A stretch of DNA of 64,000 nucleotides from Pelotomaculum sp. PtaB.Bin104 (GCA_002067205.1 MVQL01000244.1:186001-250000); one strand, 5' to 3'; positions 53,161 through 63,379 are shown, numbered from the stretch's first letter. Numbers and translations are program-made. Notes: a model not told the origin generated them from the sequence alone.

Positions 53161-55761
53161 TCATTCTACCGCAGGCCTATTCGAAAAAACCAGCTTCCCG
53201 CTGTCTGGGCTCACACTAACCATAATTTTATCACCCTGAGTGCTCTTACCTTCCAAGATGTAAACTGATAGCGGGTTCTCCAGCCGCTTCTGAATAGCAC
53301 GCTTAAGGGGTCTGGCGCCATAAACCGGATCAAAACCCTCTTGAGCCAGGAGCGCAGTGGCTTCCCTGCTGACCTCCAGGGTAATTCCCAGCTTGGCCAT
53401 CCGCTGTTTCAGCAAAGCCAGCTGAATGTCAACGATTTTGGCAATTTCATTCTGGCCTAGGTTGTTGAAAATAACCACCTCATCGACCCGGTTCAAAAAT
53501 TCCGGACGGAAGCTAGCTTTTAGCTCTTCCATTACCCGCTCTTCCAGTTGGGCCCTGTTGCTCTCACCTACTTCCCGGAACCAGTGTCCACCCAGGTTAG
53601 AGGTCATGATTACTACGGTATTTCGGAAATCAACTGTCCGCCCGTGACCATCTGTCAACCGGCCATCATCTAGCAATTGCAGCAGGATATTGAATACGTC
53701 CGGGTGTGCCTTCTCAATTTCATCAAAGAGAATCACTGCATAGGGGCGACGCCGCACAGCCTCAGTCAACTGACCTCCTTCATCGTAGCCGACATATCCC
53801 GGGGGAGCTCCAATTAAGCGCGATACCGTATGCTTTTCCATATATTCGCTCATATCAAAACGCAGCATGGCCCGCTCATCGTTAAACAACAGGTGTGCTA
53901 ACGCCCGGGCTAATTCGGTCTTGCCTACCCCCGTAGGCCCGAGAAAGATGAAGGAACCCATCGGACGGTCCGGGTCTGATACCCCGGCCCTAGCCCGGCG
54001 TATAGCGTCCGACACCGCCTGGACAGCCCGGTCCTGACCGACCACCCGCTCCCGGAGATGATCTTCCATCTTCAGCAGCTTTTGCACCTCGCCCTCGAGC
54101 ATGCGGGAAACCGGAATACCCGTCCATTTAGCCACTACTTCAGCGATGTCTTCCTCGTCCACTTCTTCTTTTAGCATTTTATGAGTCTTTTGCAAATTAG
54201 TCAACTTTTCATTATTTTGCTGCAGCCGCTGTTCAAGACCAGGCCTAACCCCATAACGCAGCTCGGCCACCTTGCCCAGGTTGCCGTCCCGCTCGGCTGC
54301 CTGTTCTTCCAGCCTGGTCTCCTCAATCTTGCCCTTAATCTCGCGGATGCTCTGAATCAGCTCTTTTTCCTTGTGCCAGTGCTCTTTTAATTCCGACATT
54401 TTACCCTGCAGTCCCTTAAGCTCGTTCTCCATCCTGGCCAGACGGTCCATACTTCCCTTATCCTGTTCTTTAGACAAAGCCTGCTTTTCGATTTCCAGCT
54501 GTCTAATCCGGCGGTCAATCTCGTCAATCTCCGTAGGCATACTGTCTATTTCAATCCGCAGCCGTGAGGCTGCCTCATCTACCAGGTCAATCGCTTTATC
54601 CGGCAGAAAGCGATCCGAAATATAGCGGTGGGAAAGCGTAGCCGCAGCTACCAGGGCGGCGTCTTTCACCCGCACTCCGTGGTGCACCTCGTATTTTTCC
54701 TTGAGCCCGCGCAGTATGGCGATCGTATCCTCAACCCCGGGCTCTCCCACATAGACTTGCTGGAACCGGCGTTCTAGAGCAGCGTCCTTCTCAATATACT
54801 TGCGGTATTCATCAATGGTAGTAGCACCCACGCAGCGCAGTTCACCCCTGGCCAGCGCCGGCTTCAACATGTTTGCAGCGTCGACAGCTCCCTCGGCGGC
54901 GCCTGCCCCGACCAGTGTGTGCAGTTCGTCGATAAAAAGTACTATTTCACCATGGGCTTCATTAATCTCTTTAAGTACTGCCTTTAGACGGTCCTCAAAT
55001 TCTCCCCGATATTTTGCCCCGGCGATCATCGCACCAATATCTAAAGCCAGCAACCGCTTGTTTTTCAGGCTTTCCGGCACGTCTCCGCTGAGCATGCGCT
55101 GAGCCAAGCCCTCTACAATAGCGGTCTTGCCGACACCAGGCTCACCGATTAAAACCGGGTTGTTTTTGGTGCGCCGGGAAAGTACTTGAACCACCCTGCG
55201 GATTTCTTCATCCCTGCCAATAACCGGGTCCAGTTTACCCTTGCGCGCCATATCTGTTAAATCGCGGGTAAAACGGGCGAGTGACTGGTATTTGTCCTCC
55301 GGATTCTGGTCGGTCACCCGCTGGGTGCCACGGATCTCTACCAAAATTTTATAGACCCGGTCCGGAGTCACTCCGAACTGACTGAGGATTTTGCCCGCCT
55401 CACCCTTCCGCCTGGCAACCATACCCAGCAGGAGATGCTCGGTGCTCAGATATTCATCCTTCAGTCGCTCAGCTTCCTTCCAGGCCAGTTCAACCGTCTC
55501 CGAAAGCCCCGAAGAAACGTACATTCCACCGGCGCCATGCACCTTGGGCATACGCTCAACAGCAGTCTTAACCTGAGACTTCAGCCTTGCCACATCAATC
55601 TCGAGCTTCTGTAATATTTGAGGAACTACACCTTCTTCCTGGCCAAGCAAACCAAGTAGCAGGTGCTCTTCCTCCATCTGCTGATGGCTGTATTGCACCA
55701 TCAGTTGCTGGGCCGCTTCAAAGACTTCCTGAGTTTTTAGGGTAAGTTTGTCCATACGCAT
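53161..55761 (-). CDS. clpB: ATP-dependent disaggregase ClpB
   Basis: 866 residues. N-domain, AAA-1 with Walker [10 protein letters not shown], a long coiled-coil middle domain (about residues 400-525, many Glu/Lys/Leu), and AAA-2 with Walker [12 protein letters not shown]. Pore Tyr segments KYRGEFEDR and GYVGYDEGG. Full family length. Dissolves aggregates with DnaK/DnaJ. AAGGAGGGG before ATG 55761; four nt after the dnaJ-like stop, so one operon. Confidence 0.96.
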   Translation of the reverse strand: MRMDKLTLKTQEVFEAAQQLMVQYSHQQMEEEHLLLGLLGQEEGVVPQILQKLEIDVARLKSQVKTAVERMPKVHGAGGMYVSSGLSETVELAWKEAERLKDEYLSTEHLLLGMVARRKGEAGKILSQFGVTPDRVYKILVEIRGTQRVTDQNPEDKYQSLARFTRDLTDMARKGKLDPVIGRDEEIRRVVQVLSRRTKNNPVLIGEPGVGKTAIVEGLAQRMLSGDVPESLKNKRLLALDIGAMIAGAKYRGEFEDRLKAVLKEINEAHGEIVLFIDELHTLVGAGAAEGAVDAANMLKPALARGELRCVGATTIDEYRKYIEKDAALERRFQQVYVGEPGVEDTIAILRGLKEKYEVHHGVRVKDAALVAAATLSHRYISDRFLPDKAIDLVDEAASRLRIEIDSMPTEIDEIDRRIRQLEIEKQALSKEQDKGSMDRLARMENELKGLQGKMSELKEHWHKEKELIQSIREIKGKIEETRLEEQAAERDGNLGKVAELRYGVRPGLEQRLQQNNEKLTNLQKTHKMLKEEVDEEDIAEVVAKWTGIPVSRMLEGEVQKLLKMEDHLRERVVGQDRAVQAVSDAIRRARAGVSDPDRPMGSFIFLGPTGVGKTELARALAHLLFNDERAMLRFDMSEYMEKHTVSRLIGAPPGYVGYDEGGQLTEAVRRRPYAVILFDEIEKAHPDVFNILLQLLDDGRLTDGHGRTVDFRNTVVIMTSNLGGHWFREVGESNRAQLEERVMEELKASFRPEFLNRVDEVVIFNNLGQNEIAKIVDIQLALLKQRMAKLGITLEVSREATALLAQEGFDPVYGARPLKRAIQKRLENPLSVYILEGKSTQGDKIMVSVSPDSGKLVFSNRPAVE

Positions 55762-55765
55762 GTTT

Positions 55766-56746
55766 TCAACCCCTCCTTCCTGGTCTTTTCAGTAATTTTG
55801 CCAAGTAAGCGCGTGGATTTTCTTTATTTAAATCTGCCAGTTTGCGATATAAATCTTCCTCCTGCCGGGTGATGGTCTCTGGGATTACTACCTTAACTTT
55901 AACCATCAGGTTCCCTGGGGTGCCCCCGCCAGGTTCGGGCATGCCCATTCCGCGCAGGCGGAAAACCCTGCCGGTCTGAGTCCGCGGCGGGATTTTCAAA
56001 GAAACCGTTCCTTTCAAGGCAGGAATATCCACTTCCCCACCTAAAACGGCCTCCGTAACTGTAATCGGTATTTCACAGGACAGGTCTTTTTCATTAATAC
56101 TGTACAGCGGGTGAGGCTGCAGGCTGACAGCCAAATATAGATCACCCGGTGGCTTACCCCCCTTGCCCTCTCCGCCTTGCTGAGGCACACGCACTTTGCG
56201 GCCAGCCCTCACGCCAGCCGGAATTTTTACTTTTAAGTGCCGCCCATCTACCAAGAATTCTTTGTCAACGCCGGCATAGGCCTCCTCCAGGCTAAGTTCC
56301 AGCAACGCTTCTGTATCCTGGCCGCCCCTAGCCTGGCCCCGCCTTTCCCAGTACAAGTCCGAGTCTGTAAACGGGTCCATGTCGCCAAAAAAAGTCCTGA
56401 AAAAGTCACTGAAGCCTCCGTAACCCGGTCTCTCATAGTGGAACCGGACCCCGCCAGGGCCGGACTCGCGCCACTGACCACCGGTCTGCTGGTACTTAGT
56501 CCAGTCAAAATTCTGCCAGTCAGCGCCCACTTCCGACCCGATCTCGTCATATTTCTTCCTTTTTTCCGGGTCGCTCAAAACTTCGTAGGCCTCACTAATT
56601 TCTTTAAAGCGCTCCTCCGACTGCTTATCGCCGGGATTGGCGTCCGGGTGATAGCGGCGCGCCAGCCCCCGGTAAGCTTTCTTAATCGCCTTAGCATCAG
56701 CAGTTTTATCTACGCCAAGAACCTTATAATAATCTTTATACTGCAT
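55766..56746 (-). CDS. DnaJ-family co-chaperone of the CbpA type
   Basis: 326 residues. J domain with HPD (YHPDANPGD) near residue 33, Gly/Phe-rich linker, and DnaJ C-terminal beta domains. The CxxCxGxG zinc repeats of classical DnaJ are absent, so it is the type II/CbpA form. Upstream partner of clpB in one operon. ATG with AAGGGGTGAG. Confidence 0.92.
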   Translation of the reverse strand: MQYKDYYKVLGVDKTADAKAIKKAYRGLARRYHPDANPGDKQSEERFKEISEAYEVLSDPEKRKKYDEIGSEVGADWQNFDWTKYQQTGGQWRESGPGGVRFHYERPGYGGFSDFFRTFFGDMDPFTDSDLYWERRGQARGGQDTEALLELSLEEAYAGVDKEFLVDGRHLKVKIPAGVRAGRKVRVPQQGGEGKGGKPPGDLYLAVSLQPHPLYSINEKDLSCEIPITVTEAVLGGEVDIPALKGTVSLKIPPRTQTGRVFRLRGMGMPEPGGGTPGNLMVKVKVVIPETITRQEEDLYRKLADLNKENPRAYLAKLLKRPGRRG

Positions 56747-56802
56747 GATGGCTCACCCCTTATTAATTCCATTTCATATAAATTTGATTTGTAATACTTT
56801 CG

Positions 56803-56832
56803 CCTGAAAAAAAGGCGAGGGGTCTTTTCCCT
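56803..56832 (-). terminator. Terminator of hsp20
   Basis: CGAGGG/CCCTCG stem followed by seven T on the minus strand, 40 nt after the hsp20 stop. Confidence 0.65.
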
Positions 56833-56871
56833 CGTCCATAAAAAAATATCAGCCAGCCGGGAGACTGTTTG

Positions 56872-57321
56872 CTATCCCTCAATATTAATGTTTACTTCTT
56901 TTTTCTTGGTTTCTTCTGCCTTGGGCAGGGTAATTTCTACGATGCCGTCCTGATAACGGGCCTTCAGCTGATCCTGTACCACAGGCACATCTACAGTAAA
57001 AGACCGGCTAAAGGAACCGTAACTGCGCTCTACCCTGATATAATTTTCATTTTCCACTTTATCTTCTTTTTGGCGCTCGGCCCGTATAGTCAGTACATTA
57101 TCCGATAAGCTAATTTTAATGTCCCCTTTGTTGAAACCGGGCAGTTCAGCCTTAATCTGGACTGCTTCAGGAGTATCTTTAATATTAACAGGAAATGCCC
57201 CACCTTGCGCAAGAGTTGCTTCAGGCATCCTCATAAAACGGAAGTTGTCATCAAATAGCCTGTTTATCGAAGACTGCAGACCTTCCAGTTCACGAAACGG
57301 ATCCCATTTTACTATTGCCAC
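56872..57321 (-). CDS. Small heat-shock protein Hsp20
   Basis: 149 residues from GTG 57321 (AGGAGG eight nt upstream; an upstream GTG at 57330 overlaps that site). N-terminal VKWDPFRELEGLQSSINRLFDD, alpha-crystallin domain with AELPGFNKGDIKI and GSFSRSFTVDVPV. Binds unfolding proteins; suits the dnaJ-clpB genes downstream. No CIRCE element was found; a TTGACA at 57393-57398 (minus strand) lacks a good -10 box. Confidence 0.93.
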   Translation of the reverse strand: MAIVKWDPFRELEGLQSSINRLFDDNFRFMRMPEATLAQGGAFPVNIKDTPEAVQIKAELPGFNKGDIKISLSDNVLTIRAERQKEDKVENENYIRVERSYGSFSRSFTVDVPVVQDQLKARYQDGIVEITLPKAEETKKKEVNINIEG

Positions 57322-57597
57322 AAAAAACACCTCCTAGATATTATTAGCATAATTGTTTTCTGACACTACTTTAAGGATATAAAACTCCCGGCTGTCAAAT
57401 TGTCTAATAAATTGATATTGACTTTCATTGACCATAGTATAGACTAAAATATTTTAGGTGTCAAGTTGTTTTATATGTATTTTTCACTTTTTTATTATTT
57501 TTAGTCCGGTTTCCCTCTACAACCAATCTCAATTTCCTCCATTCCAACATATGTGATATAATGCCTAATAAATAATCCCCGAAAGGACGGGACCGCT

Positions 57598-57702
57598 TTG
57601 CTTATCATACTCGGATCGCTCCTTATCCTGGGTTTTTTAATCGGTGTAGTGACTGTCCTATATTTTCAAAATAAGCCGCCGCGCGGAAAAAGACCTTTTT
57701 GA
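57598..57702 (+). CDS. Putative 34-residue single-pass membrane peptide
   Basis: TTG start gives MLIILGSLLILGFLIGVVTV followed by a basic, Pro-rich end (PPRGKRPF). AAAGGA lies about 11 nt upstream, a little far. The hydrophobic helix then positive tail is typical of small membrane proteins. No family recognised; could be chance. Confidence 0.35.
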   Translation: MLIILGSLLILGFLIGVVTVLYFQNKPPRGKRPF

Positions 57703-57872
57703 TATCAAGGCAGAACAGGCTTCTGAGGAAAAAGATATTTCGTTCGCTGCACACGTTTATCCGTGTGTTTTTTATTTATGCAGACGAAACATATCCGATT
57801 AAAAACACGATCATTAAGATATATCCGGGGACATTCAAACATACACTTATAAAAACAAAGGAAGAACTGTTT

Positions 57873-58289
57873 ATGATAGTGGTCTCAGCTGTTTTGTCCG
57901 GTTTAATGGCAGGTATTTTTTTATTTTTACTGTTTCATCTCGCAGTTCCCCAGGCCTCATTTCTTGCCTTTTGGCTTGGCTGGACGATATTTAGCCTGCT
58001 GTTTTACCAAAATGCCAGCTCAACTAAAATTATTTGGTCCAGAGCATGCATCACGACAGCAATGGAATGTCTGGCTATACCGCAGGTCTCGTGGCTGCTA
58101 TCTATTTTCAACGGTCAGCAGGCCGTACAAACGGCTAAACCAATAGCTCACCTGGAAGGACTGGACTTTGGTTCAGCCTTCGGAAGCTGCCTGGTAAACG
58201 TATTGTCCGGCTCAGCCGGTGTCCTGATTGGACTATTACTCCTCTTCATCGCACATTACGCCCTCCAGCCGGCAAGAAGAAAACGATAA
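57873..58289 (+). CDS. Hypothetical integral membrane protein
   Basis: 138 residues from ATG 57873 (AGGAAG eight nt upstream; the frame is open to 57699 without ribosome site). Four predicted membrane helices, beginning MIVVSAVLSGLMAGIFLFLLF and ending with VLIGLLLLFIAHYAL. No family recognised. Own terminator follows. Confidence 0.6.
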   Translation: MIVVSAVLSGLMAGIFLFLLFHLAVPQASFLAFWLGWTIFSLLFYQNASSTKIIWSRACITTAMECLAIPQVSWLLSIFNGQQAVQTAKPIAHLEGLDFGSAFGSCLVNVLSGSAGVLIGLLLLFIAHYALQPARRKR

Positions 58290-58298
58290 TTGCCATAT

Positions 58299-58319
58299 GC
58301 ACCTGAAGGGTGCTTTTTT
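58299..58319 (+). terminator. Terminator after the membrane protein gene
   Basis: GCACC pairs with GGTGC, followed by six T. Confidence 0.6.
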
Positions 58320-58453
58320 ATTTAATTTTAAAACCGCCGATTACCCCAAAACCAAAACTATTTATAAGAATACTTATTTTTTTTCATGATTTTACATTAT
58401 TTTATGATATATGGGTCAAACTACCTTAAACAGTAAAGGGGGTGTACATATTG

Positions 58454-58660
58454 ATGCAGATGACAGAAATGGAACTTCTCCACATCGGGGATCAGCTTAA
58501 CTCGGAAGCGCTGGCCATTGCCAAGTGTGTAACTAGTGCGAGTCAGACTACCGACCCTAAGTTACAGCAATTGTATTCAACCATTGCCGACAGGCACCGG
58601 GGCCATTACGAAACCTTATTAAGGAATGTACAAAACCTTGCCACCCAAAGGCAATTCTAG
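58454..58660 (+). CDS. Small spore-coat (CotF-like) protein
   Basis: 68 residues (MQMTEMELLHIGDQLNSEALAI), helical, with the paired-helix ferritin-like look of coat F proteins (HIGDQLNSEALAIAKC, then ADRHRGHYETLL). AAAGGGGGTG lies upstream; TTG 58451 and GTG 58442 are alternative starts. Directly followed by a CotF-family gene at 14 nt, so a two-gene sporulation operon. Confidence 0.7.
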   Translation: MQMTEMELLHIGDQLNSEALAIAKCVTSASQTTDPKLQQLYSTIADRHRGHYETLLRNVQNLATQRQF

Positions 58661-58673
58661 GAGGTGATCTGAT

Positions 58674-59087
58674 ATGTTAGAGGAAAAGGACCGGCTTAAC
58701 GACTCTTTGGTAATGCAAAAATATATTGCCGGCGGATATAATTTAGCCGCCCTGGAAGCTTCCAACGCGCAACTCAAAGAAACGCTAATGGGCATATTAC
58801 GGGAGGAACACCTGATCCAGCATGAAATCTACAATGAAATGAACAGCCGCGGCTGGTACCAGCCCAAGACGGCCAACATGAGTGACCTAAGCCAAAACAT
58901 CAATAAATGGAACCAGGAGCTGCAGCGGGTACAAAATGTTGCTCAACGGCAGCCCGGTACGCAGCTAGGAAGCTACCAGTCTACTTTCCCCCAATATGGT
59001 TTTCAAGCAGGAAACAACATGCCGCCCATGGGAAACGTGGTCCAGCAGCAAAGCATGTATCGTCCGCCCCAAAATCCCATGGCTTAG
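58674..59087 (+). CDS. CotF-family spore coat protein
   Basis: 137 residues. N-terminal coat-F domain (VMQKYIAGGYNLAALEASNAQLKETLMGILREE...HEIYNEMNSRGWYQPK), then a Gln/Pro/Met-rich disordered tail. Expressed late in sporulation in relatives. AGGAGGTGAT is perfectly placed before the ATG. Confidence 0.85.
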   Translation: MLEEKDRLNDSLVMQKYIAGGYNLAALEASNAQLKETLMGILREEHLIQHEIYNEMNSRGWYQPKTANMSDLSQNINKWNQELQRVQNVAQRQPGTQLGSYQSTFPQYGFQAGNNMPPMGNVVQQQSMYRPPQNPMA

Positions 59088-59098
59088 TGTTAACAATT

Positions 59099-59122
59099 AA
59101 CCCCCCTACAGGGGGTTTTTAT
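59099..59122 (+). terminator. Terminator of the coat-protein operon
   Basis: AACCCCC/GGGGGTT stem with T-run. Confidence 0.8.
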
Positions 59123-59356
59123 TTTATGCTTTTCAACCCCATATTTCGACCATTCGCGGTTGTTTTAGTGGAGACGAAATATTTATTTTACCGCTTAACC
59201 CCATATAATGCATTTGACCGGTCTATTCCGTTAACTAAGCACAATTTTCTTAATTATTTAGCAATAATGCGTTAATATAGTAACGGTAAAAATTTGTGTA
59301 AGAGTTAGCATGAGTATCTATTCCAAATACCAAATAATAATTATGGAGGGAAAAGC

Positions 59357-61324
59357 ATGGCGGAGGACACAATGAAATCTATGATGGTCGAGAACCGGGT
59401 TTTTAACCCAAGTCCCGAATTTGTTGCTCAAGCCAGGGTAAACAGCGTAGAGCAGTACGAGGAAATGTACCGCAGGTCGATTGAAAACCCGAACGAATTC
59501 TGGGCTGAGATGGCCGAAGAAAATCTTGATTGGTTTAAAAAATGGGAAACTGTCGAAGAATACAGCTTTACTGATGATATATTTATCCGCTATTTCGCCG
59601 GCGGCAAGCTAAATGTATCATACAACTGTCTGGACCGTCATCTGACCAACGGGCGCAAGAACAAAGCTGCCCTGATCTGGCAAGGCGAGCCCACGGATGA
59701 AGTTAAGACCTATACCTACCAGCAGCTGCACACTGAAGTATGCAAATTTGCCAATGTCCTGAAGGGCCTGGGGGTCAAAAAGGGCGATCGCGTAGCGCTG
59801 TTCCTGCCGATGATTCCGGAAGCAGCCATTGCCATGCTGGCCTGTGCCCGGATCGGCGCCATTCACACCATCATTTTCGGTGGTTTCAGTGCTGAAGCTT
59901 TAAGAGACAGAATCAACGCTTCCGAGGCCGAGGTTCTGGTCTGTAACAACTACGGCTACCGTTCCGGAAAATTCCTGGGCTCCAAAGACGTTGCAGACAA
60001 CGCTATGGCTCAAAGTCCCAGCATCAAGAAGTGTGTTGTGGTCAAGCGGGTTGACAAGGAATGTAACATGGTTGAAGGCCGCGACTTCTATTGGGACGAG
60101 CTGATGGCTACGGCTTCAAATAAATGTGAACCCGAAGTTATGGATTCGGAAGACCCGCTGTTCATTCTTTACACCAGCGGCAGCACGGGCAAACCCAAGG
60201 GTGCCATGCATACTACCGCCGGCTATCTGCTTTATGCTTTGATGACTGTCAAGTACTTCTTTGATTTAAAAGATGATGATGTATATTGGTGCACCGCGGA
60301 CGTTGGCTGGGTCACCGGACACAGCTACGTTGTATACGGTCCGATGGCTCTTGGCGGAACCTCGCTGATGTTTGAAGGTGTTCCCAACTATCCCGCTCCG
60401 GACAGGTTCTGGGAAATTGTCGAAAAGTTTGGCGTCAACGTTTTCTACACCGCACCTACCGCGATCAGGGCGATGATGAAAGACGGCGAACAGTACCCGA
60501 ACGGCAGAGACCTCAGCTCACTGCGCCTGCTGGCCTCCGTCGGCGAGCCGATTAACCCCGAGGCCTGGATGTGGTACTATACGGTTATCGGCAAGGAAAG
60601 ATGCCCGATCGTGGATACATGGTGGCAGACAGAAACAGGCGGGCACCTAATCGCCCCCATGCCGGGCGCCCACCCGATGAAGCCCGGTTCAGCAACAAAA
60701 CCCTTCTTTGGCGTAGTTCCTGCGCTGCTTCGTCCGGACGGCACTGAGGTTGGCATTAATGAAGGCGGCCACCTTTGCATGAAGAAACCCTGGCCGGGCA
60801 TCATGCGCGGTGTATTTAATGACCCGGGTCGTTTTAAAGAGACTTACTTTGTCCAACAGCCTGGCTACTATTTCAGCGGCGACGGCGCGCGCATAGACGA
60901 GGACGGCTACTACTGGCTGATGGGTCGTGTTGATGACGTGATTAACGTTTCCGGTCACCGGATGGGCACAGCGGAAGTAGAAAGCGCATTGGTCGCGCAT
61001 GATAAAGTGGCCGAAGCCGCTGTGGTTGGTTTCCCGCATGACATCAAGGGCGAGGGCATTTACGCCTATGTTACTCTCAATGCCGGTGTTGAAGCAACCG
61101 ACGAATTGAGGAAAGAGTTGGTAGCTCACGTCCGCAAGGAAATTGGACCGATTGCATCACCGGATAAGATTCAATTTGCACCAGGCATGCCCAAGACCAG
61201 AAGCGGAAAGATTATGAGAAGGATCCTGCGTAAAATCGCTGCTGGCGCTATTGACGAACTGGGCGATACCTCGACCCTTGCAGATCCCGAAGTGGTTGAT
61301 GACCTGCTGGCAAACAGGCAATAA
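59357..61324 (+). CDS. acsA: Acetyl-CoA synthetase (AMP-forming)
   Basis: 655 residues. ANL-superfamily motifs: [19 protein letters not shown] near residue 275, WWQTETGG near 425, and the adenylation Lys in TRSGKIMRR near 622. ACAS_N domain at the N-terminus. Activates acetate to acetyl-CoA with ATP to AMP. Third acyl-CoA-forming enzyme in the window besides the two NDP-forming ones. ATG with TGGAGGG; monocistronic. Confidence 0.95.
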   Translation: MAEDTMKSMMVENRVFNPSPEFVAQARVNSVEQYEEMYRRSIENPNEFWAEMAEENLDWFKKWETVEEYSFTDDIFIRYFAGGKLNVSYNCLDRHLTNGRKNKAALIWQGEPTDEVKTYTYQQLHTEVCKFANVLKGLGVKKGDRVALFLPMIPEAAIAMLACARIGAIHTIIFGGFSAEALRDRINASEAEVLVCNNYGYRSGKFLGSKDVADNAMAQSPSIKKCVVVKRVDKECNMVEGRDFYWDELMATASNKCEPEVMDSEDPLFILYTSGSTGKPKGAMHTTAGYLLYALMTVKYFFDLKDDDVYWCTADVGWVTGHSYVVYGPMALGGTSLMFEGVPNYPAPDRFWEIVEKFGVNVFYTAPTAIRAMMKDGEQYPNGRDLSSLRLLASVGEPINPEAWMWYYTVIGKERCPIVDTWWQTETGGHLIAPMPGAHPMKPGSATKPFFGVVPALLRPDGTEVGINEGGHLCMKKPWPGIMRGVFNDPGRFKETYFVQQPGYYFSGDGARIDEDGYYWLMGRVDDVINVSGHRMGTAEVESALVAHDKVAEAAVVGFPHDIKGEGIYAYVTLNAGVEATDELRKELVAHVRKEIGPIASPDKIQFAPGMPKTRSGKIMRRILRKIAAGAIDELGDTSTLADPEVVDDLLANRQ

Positions 61325-61357
61325 GTATTATACAATAAGTATTATGTCTTAATCGAT

Positions 61358-61385
61358 GCGGGCTTGCTTAGGCAAGCCCGCTTTT
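61358..61385 (+). terminator. Terminator of acsA
   Basis: GCGGGCTTGC pairs perfectly with GCAAGCCCGC around 4 nt, then TTTT. Confidence 0.9.
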
Positions 61386-61423
61386 GTATGCACTTAAACA
61401 AAAACCAACTGAACTTAGTACGA

Positions 61424-61452
61424 AAGAAACCCTCCAGGCAAGAGGGTTTCTT
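61424..61452 (-). terminator. Terminator-like hairpin after the NifU-like gene
   Basis: AAGAAACCCTC pairs with GAGGGTTTCTT (11 bp) around 7 nt. 55 nt beyond the NifU-like stop on the minus strand; T-run weak. Confidence 0.6.
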
Positions 61453-61506
61453 AAAAAGTTATTAATTTTATCAGGCAACTGCCTAGGTTTGATATACCCA
61501 AACCTG

Positions 61507-61728
61507 TTAAACAGATACCACTTCTTTCACTTCCGGAATTTCTTGCTTGAGCATCCGCTCAATCCCCTGCTTGAGGGTTATTGTAGCACCGGGTCAGCCG
61601 CCGCAGGCTCCTTTTAACCGGACTTTAACCACGCCGTCAGGCGCTACATCAACGAGTTCAACATCGCCGCCATCCCTTTGAAGAAACGGCCGAACTTTTT
61701 GAATCACTTCTTGAACTTTTTCTTTCAC
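61507..61728 (-). CDS. NifU C-terminal-domain Fe-S scaffold with in-frame TGA: candidate selenoprotein
   Basis: 73 codons from GTG 61728 (AAAGGAGG eight nt upstream) to TAA. The product is a complete small NifU/Nfu domain: [28 protein letters not shown], then TGA at 61594-61596 (codon 45), then [15 protein letters not shown] and [10 protein letters not shown]. The family motif is GACGGCP with both Cys binding a 4Fe-4S cluster. TGA replaces exactly the second Cys, giving Cys-Gly-Gly-Sec. After TGA, CUCAA/UUGAG forms a stem with an 8-nt loop beginning with G, about 23 nt downstream, as expected for a bacterial SECIS. Alternative: a nonsense mutation. Confidence 0.8.
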
Positions 61729-61888
61729 AACTAAACCTCCTTTCTATCCCATTGATTAACACAGTGCTATGCTTACCATAAACCAGTACATTTATTTTAC
61801 CTATAATACCCTTTCCTGACAAGAAAAAAACCTTAAGCCATCCCCTTATAATCTATTTATTCTTAATTTGCTATCGTACGCATTTCTA

Positions 61889-61917
61889 TTGACTCACACC
61901 CGTTTTTCTGTTAGTAT
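61889..61917 (+). promoter_or_regulatory. Promoter of tRNA-Leu(CAA)
   Basis: TTGACT at 61889 and TAGTAT at 61912, 17 nt apart, 20 nt before the tRNA. Confidence 0.7.
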
Positions 61918-61937
61918 AGATATTACTGAAAACATAA

Positions 61938-62024
61938 GCCGAAGTGGCGGAATTGGCAGACGCAGCGGACTCAAAATCCGCCGGTGGCAACACCGTAGGG
62001 GTTCGACTCCCCTCTTCGGCACCA
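61938..62024 (+). tRNA. tRNA-Leu (anticodon CAA)
   Basis: 87 nt with encoded CCA. Acceptor GCCGAAG/CTTCGGC, anticodon stem GCGGA/TCCGC with loop CTCAAAA, long variable arm (GGTGGCAACACC), T-loop GTTCGACTC. Decodes UUG. Confidence 0.95.
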
Positions 62025-62036
62025 ATAAAAAAGCTA

Positions 62037-62071
62037 GGAACCGCAAGGGCATTGCGGTTCCATTGTTTTTT
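62037..62071 (+). terminator. Terminator of tRNA-Leu(CAA)
   Basis: GGAACCGCAA pairs perfectly with TTGCGGTTCC, followed by six T. Confidence 0.9.
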
Positions 62072-62157
62072 AGAGTAGTTAATTGTGGTATTGAGTCTGA
62101 ATCAACCCCTCCTCTTGTCTTTGATGCCAATGCTTTTATGATAATTTCTTTTTTGTC

Positions 62158-62976
62158 CTAAGCGTTAATATCAAATAAGGCCATCATTTCCTTGACTTTG
62201 CCCCGTCCGGCCCCGTTGCAGCTAATATTTCGCTGAACATCAAAGAGTTCTATTTTAGCAGTTTTATATGCGTTTAAAGTAAACTGCGTAGCATGATTTG
62301 AGATTAGTACCGGGATCCCTCTGTCTGCTAATTGCCTGGCCAGTTCCGCCAGTTCCAACTGCTCGTCTCTACCGAAAGCACCGGAGCTGTAAGAGGTAAA
62401 GTTGGCCGTTGCAGACAAGGGTACATACGGAGGATCACAGTAAACAACGTCACCTTCGCAAGCTTTTTTCATCACTTCTCTAAAATCGGCTAGTTTAAAA
62501 ACCGCGTGCTTTGCCCTATTATAGAAATAACGCATTTCGTGTTCAGGAAAATAGGGCTTATTATATTGGCCAAAAGGTGTATTAAAAAAACCTTCAGCAT
62601 TATAGCGGCAAAGTCCATTGTAACAGTGACGGTTAAGATAAACAAACAGGGCAGCCTTATAACGGCCGGCAGCGGTGGAATTAAAAATTTTCCGCAACTC
62701 ATAATAGCGGCTTTCCGAATTGTTGACCTCAGTAAAAAAAGATTTGCAATAGCTGATAAACTTTTCACCCTCGGCCTGTAATGTTAAATAAAGCATGACC
62801 AGATCCCTATTCTTATCGGTGATCAGGTACTGCTGATAAATAGTGTTTAAAAAAACGGCGCCTGAACCGGCGAAAGGCTCGACAAGGCGCTTGCCTGGAG
62901 GTAAAATGGCCTTTATTCGTTCGATAATTTGATATTTATTGCCTGCCCATTTTAAAAACGGCCTCGTTTTAGACAC
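62158..62976 (-). CDS. dam: Dam-type DNA adenine-N6 methyltransferase
   Basis: 272 residues from GTG 62976 (GGAG eight nt upstream). Alpha-class adenine methylase: FLKWAGNKYQII, the SAM-binding FAGSGAVFLNT near residue 40, and catalytic DPPY (VYCDPPYVPL). Resembles Dam and DpnM, so GATC is the likely target. No restriction endonuclease gene lies beside it; the window instead has tRNA genes on both sides, so it appears solitary. Restricted distribution in Firmicutes suggests acquisition, but composition looks ordinary. Confidence 0.9.
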   Translation of the reverse strand: MSKTRPFLKWAGNKYQIIERIKAILPPGKRLVEPFAGSGAVFLNTIYQQYLITDKNRDLVMLYLTLQAEGEKFISYCKSFFTEVNNSESRYYELRKIFNSTAAGRYKAALFVYLNRHCYNGLCRYNAEGFFNTPFGQYNKPYFPEHEMRYFYNRAKHAVFKLADFREVMKKACEGDVVYCDPPYVPLSATANFTSYSSGAFGRDEQLELAELARQLADRGIPVLISNHATQFTLNAYKTAKIELFDVQRNISCNGAGRGKVKEMMALFDINA

Positions 62977-63107
62977 CAGAAACACTCCATTTTTCGGTCA
63001 AGCGTACGCTCTAATAACTTCCCCAATTTTTAGTCAGACATTTGATTATGACCATAATCTTGCATATGTATCTGAATTTTAAGGCCAAAATGATTATAAA
63101 AAATTAA

Positions 63108-63140
63108 CCTCTTTTACCGGCTAAAAAACAGTAAAAGAGG
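63108..63140 (-). terminator. Terminator of tRNA-Gly
   Basis: CCTCTTTTAC pairs with GTAAAAGAGG; T-rich tail on the minus strand. Confidence 0.75.
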
Positions 63141-63148
63141 AAAAACCT

Positions 63149-63222
63149 TGGAGCGGGTGATGGGAATCGAACCCACGTAATCGGCTTGGAAGGCCGACGC
63201 TCTACCATTGAGCTACACCCGC
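63149..63222 (-). tRNA. tRNA-Gly (anticodon TCC)
   Basis: 74 nt with encoded CCA. Acceptor GCGGGTG/CACCCGC, anticodon stem TCGGC/GCCGA with loop CTTCCAA, T-loop GTTCGATTC. Decodes GGA/GGG. Confidence 0.96.
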
Positions 63223-63254
63223 TTGATAAACATATTCCATTCGATACAATATGT

Positions 63255-63283
63255 ATTATAACGAAAAAGATGCTCCTAGTCAA
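63255..63283 (-). promoter_or_regulatory. Promoter of tRNA-Gly
   Basis: TTGACT (63278-63283) and TATAAT (63255-63260) on the minus strand with 17 nt spacing. Confidence 0.75.
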
Positions 63284-63379
63284 AGTATTTTTGTTTGGAG
63301 TATATAAGACCCCTCACACAAAAATCTTCCTTGTCAGTCACTGTTTGAAACTTGGCACTGATGTCAACGTCCGGTCAAA

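Noticed and set aside
56747-57597. CIRCE or HrcA operator for the hsp20-dnaJ-clpB genes
   Set aside because: The TTAGCACTC-N9-GAGTGCTAA motif was looked for and is not present.
61384-61617. Plus-strand frame of 77 codons
   Set aside because: Overlaps the acsA terminator and is antisense to the NifU-like gene, whose coding evidence is far better.
61868-62161. Plus-strand frame of 97 codons
   Set aside because: Runs straight through the tRNA-Leu(CAA) gene and its terminator, so it is not a protein gene.
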